Assembly: GCA_017620315.1 (NCBI GenBank)
Contig: JAFZQQ010000410.1
Coordinates: 1-5,006, forward strand
Direction: 5' to 3'
DNA from: Oscillospiraceae bacterium
GTDB taxonomy: Bacteria > Bacillota > Clostridia > Oscillospirales > Oscillospiraceae
DNA: 5,006 bases
Part shown: one piece after another, positions 4,782 through 5,006 of the stretch
Layout: every line of letters begins with the position of its first letter
How positions within the stretch are numbered: position 1 is the first letter of the stretch
Made by a program: the position numbers and the translations under genes
The notes under the pieces: model-generated
Told to the model about the DNA's origin: nothing
What the model saw: only the letters and a program-made list of their open reading frames with translations
Databases searched by the model: none

Positions 4782-5006
4782 ATGGAGACCATCAGCTTAT
4801 ATTATTTTTCAGAGGTGGCAAAGGATCTTCATATCACGGAGACGGCGAACCGCCTGCACATCACGCAGCAGACGCTCAGCAACCACATCCTGCGCCTCGA
4901 GCGCGATTTTGGCGCGCAGCTCTTAAACCGCAAGCCGAACGTTTCGCTCACCTACGCGGGAGAATTTGTGCTGGCCTTCGCCGAAACGGTGCTCAAAGAA
5001 CAGACG
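4782..5006 (+). CDS. LysR-family transcriptional regulator (LysR-B), N-terminal 75 residues (partial)
   Basis: The ATG at 4782-4784 opens a frame that continues to the right edge. AGGGGGAG (4768-4775) provides a ribosome binding site 6 nt upstream. Only the DNA-binding part is visible: YYFSEVAKDLHITETANRLH (7-26), recognition helix ITQQTLSNHILRLE (27-40), wing DFGAQLLNRKPNVSLT (42-57), then AGE and the start of the linker helix. An ungapped hand alignment to LysR-A shows about 29 identities in the first 71 residues, including R-L-x-I-T-Q-Q-S/T-L-S. The effector domain is outside the window, so the ligand class cannot be judged. Divergence from the RraA-like gene makes that gene its likely target. 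Confidence 0.92.
   Translation, partial: METISLYYFSEVAKDLHITETANRLHITQQTLSNHILRLERDFGAQLLNRKPNVSLTYAGEFVLAFAETVLKEQT

Noticed and set aside
4610..4792. A 60-codon minus-strand frame with a hydrophobic stretch (KYLLFAFWLLLYY) ahead of the RraA-like gene
   Set aside because: No ribosome binding site precedes its start. The frame runs through the predicted RraA-like promoter and begins inside LysR-B, and its hydrophobic part is simply the AT-rich control region.
1..5006. CRISPR arrays, insertion sequences, tRNA or rRNA genes, toxin-antitoxin or phage-defence genes
   Set aside because: I saw no spaced direct repeats, transposase-like frames, terminal inverted repeats, tRNA-like folds or defence domains. 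All sizeable space is taken by ordinary metabolic, transport and regulatory genes.

Overview
The window reads as a piece of a moderately high-GC Firmicute chromosome, most likely a clostridial gut-type anaerobe. The evidence is strong AGGAGG-type Shine-Dalgarno sites before nearly every gene, compact AT-rich intergenic regions carrying recognisable sigma-A promoters, a UUCG-loop intrinsic terminator, and protein sequences of clostridial flavour, especially the MATE transporter. This placement is an inference from style; no marker gene is present.

Layout, left to right: (i) 1-317, minus strand, the N-terminal part of a PPC/DUF296-domain protein that runs off the left edge. (ii) 358-1323, minus, a complete LysR-type regulator (called LysR-A here), probably co-transcribed with the PPC gene 40 bp downstream. 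(iii) 1324-1482, a divergent control region with one promoter in each direction and an 18-bp dyad between them. (iv) 1483-2409, plus, an NAD-dependent D-2-hydroxyacid dehydrogenase, ended by an intrinsic terminator that lies inside the converging gene. (v) 2406-3773, minus, a MATE-family multidrug/metabolite efflux transporter. (vi) 3774-3886, a short region holding a hairpin terminator and the MATE promoter. (vii) 3887-4597, minus, an RraA-like protein of the class II pyruvate-aldolase (HMG/CHA aldolase) type. (viii) 4598-4781, a second divergent control region. (ix) 4782-5006, plus, the N-terminal 75 residues of a second LysR-type regulator (LysR-B), cut by the right edge.

The two enzymes each sit divergent to their own LysR gene, which is the classic LysR arrangement. 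The two control regions appear to share one plan. In both, a dyad is centred about 53 bp upstream of a TATACT -10 box (about -65 from the expected start). It is followed by TATCAAA, then ACTGTTT running into the -35 box, then a 17-bp spacer. The two LysR proteins also share nearly the same recognition-helix sequence. I infer a small two-regulator circuit controlling a 2-oxoacid/2-hydroxyacid pathway: the RraA-like enzyme would cleave or decarboxylate a 4-hydroxy-2-oxoacid or oxaloacetate-like substrate, and the dehydrogenase would interconvert a 2-oxoacid and its 2-hydroxyacid with NAD(H). The substrate is unknown. Whether the MATE transporter and the PPC protein belong to the same pathway is suggested only by position.
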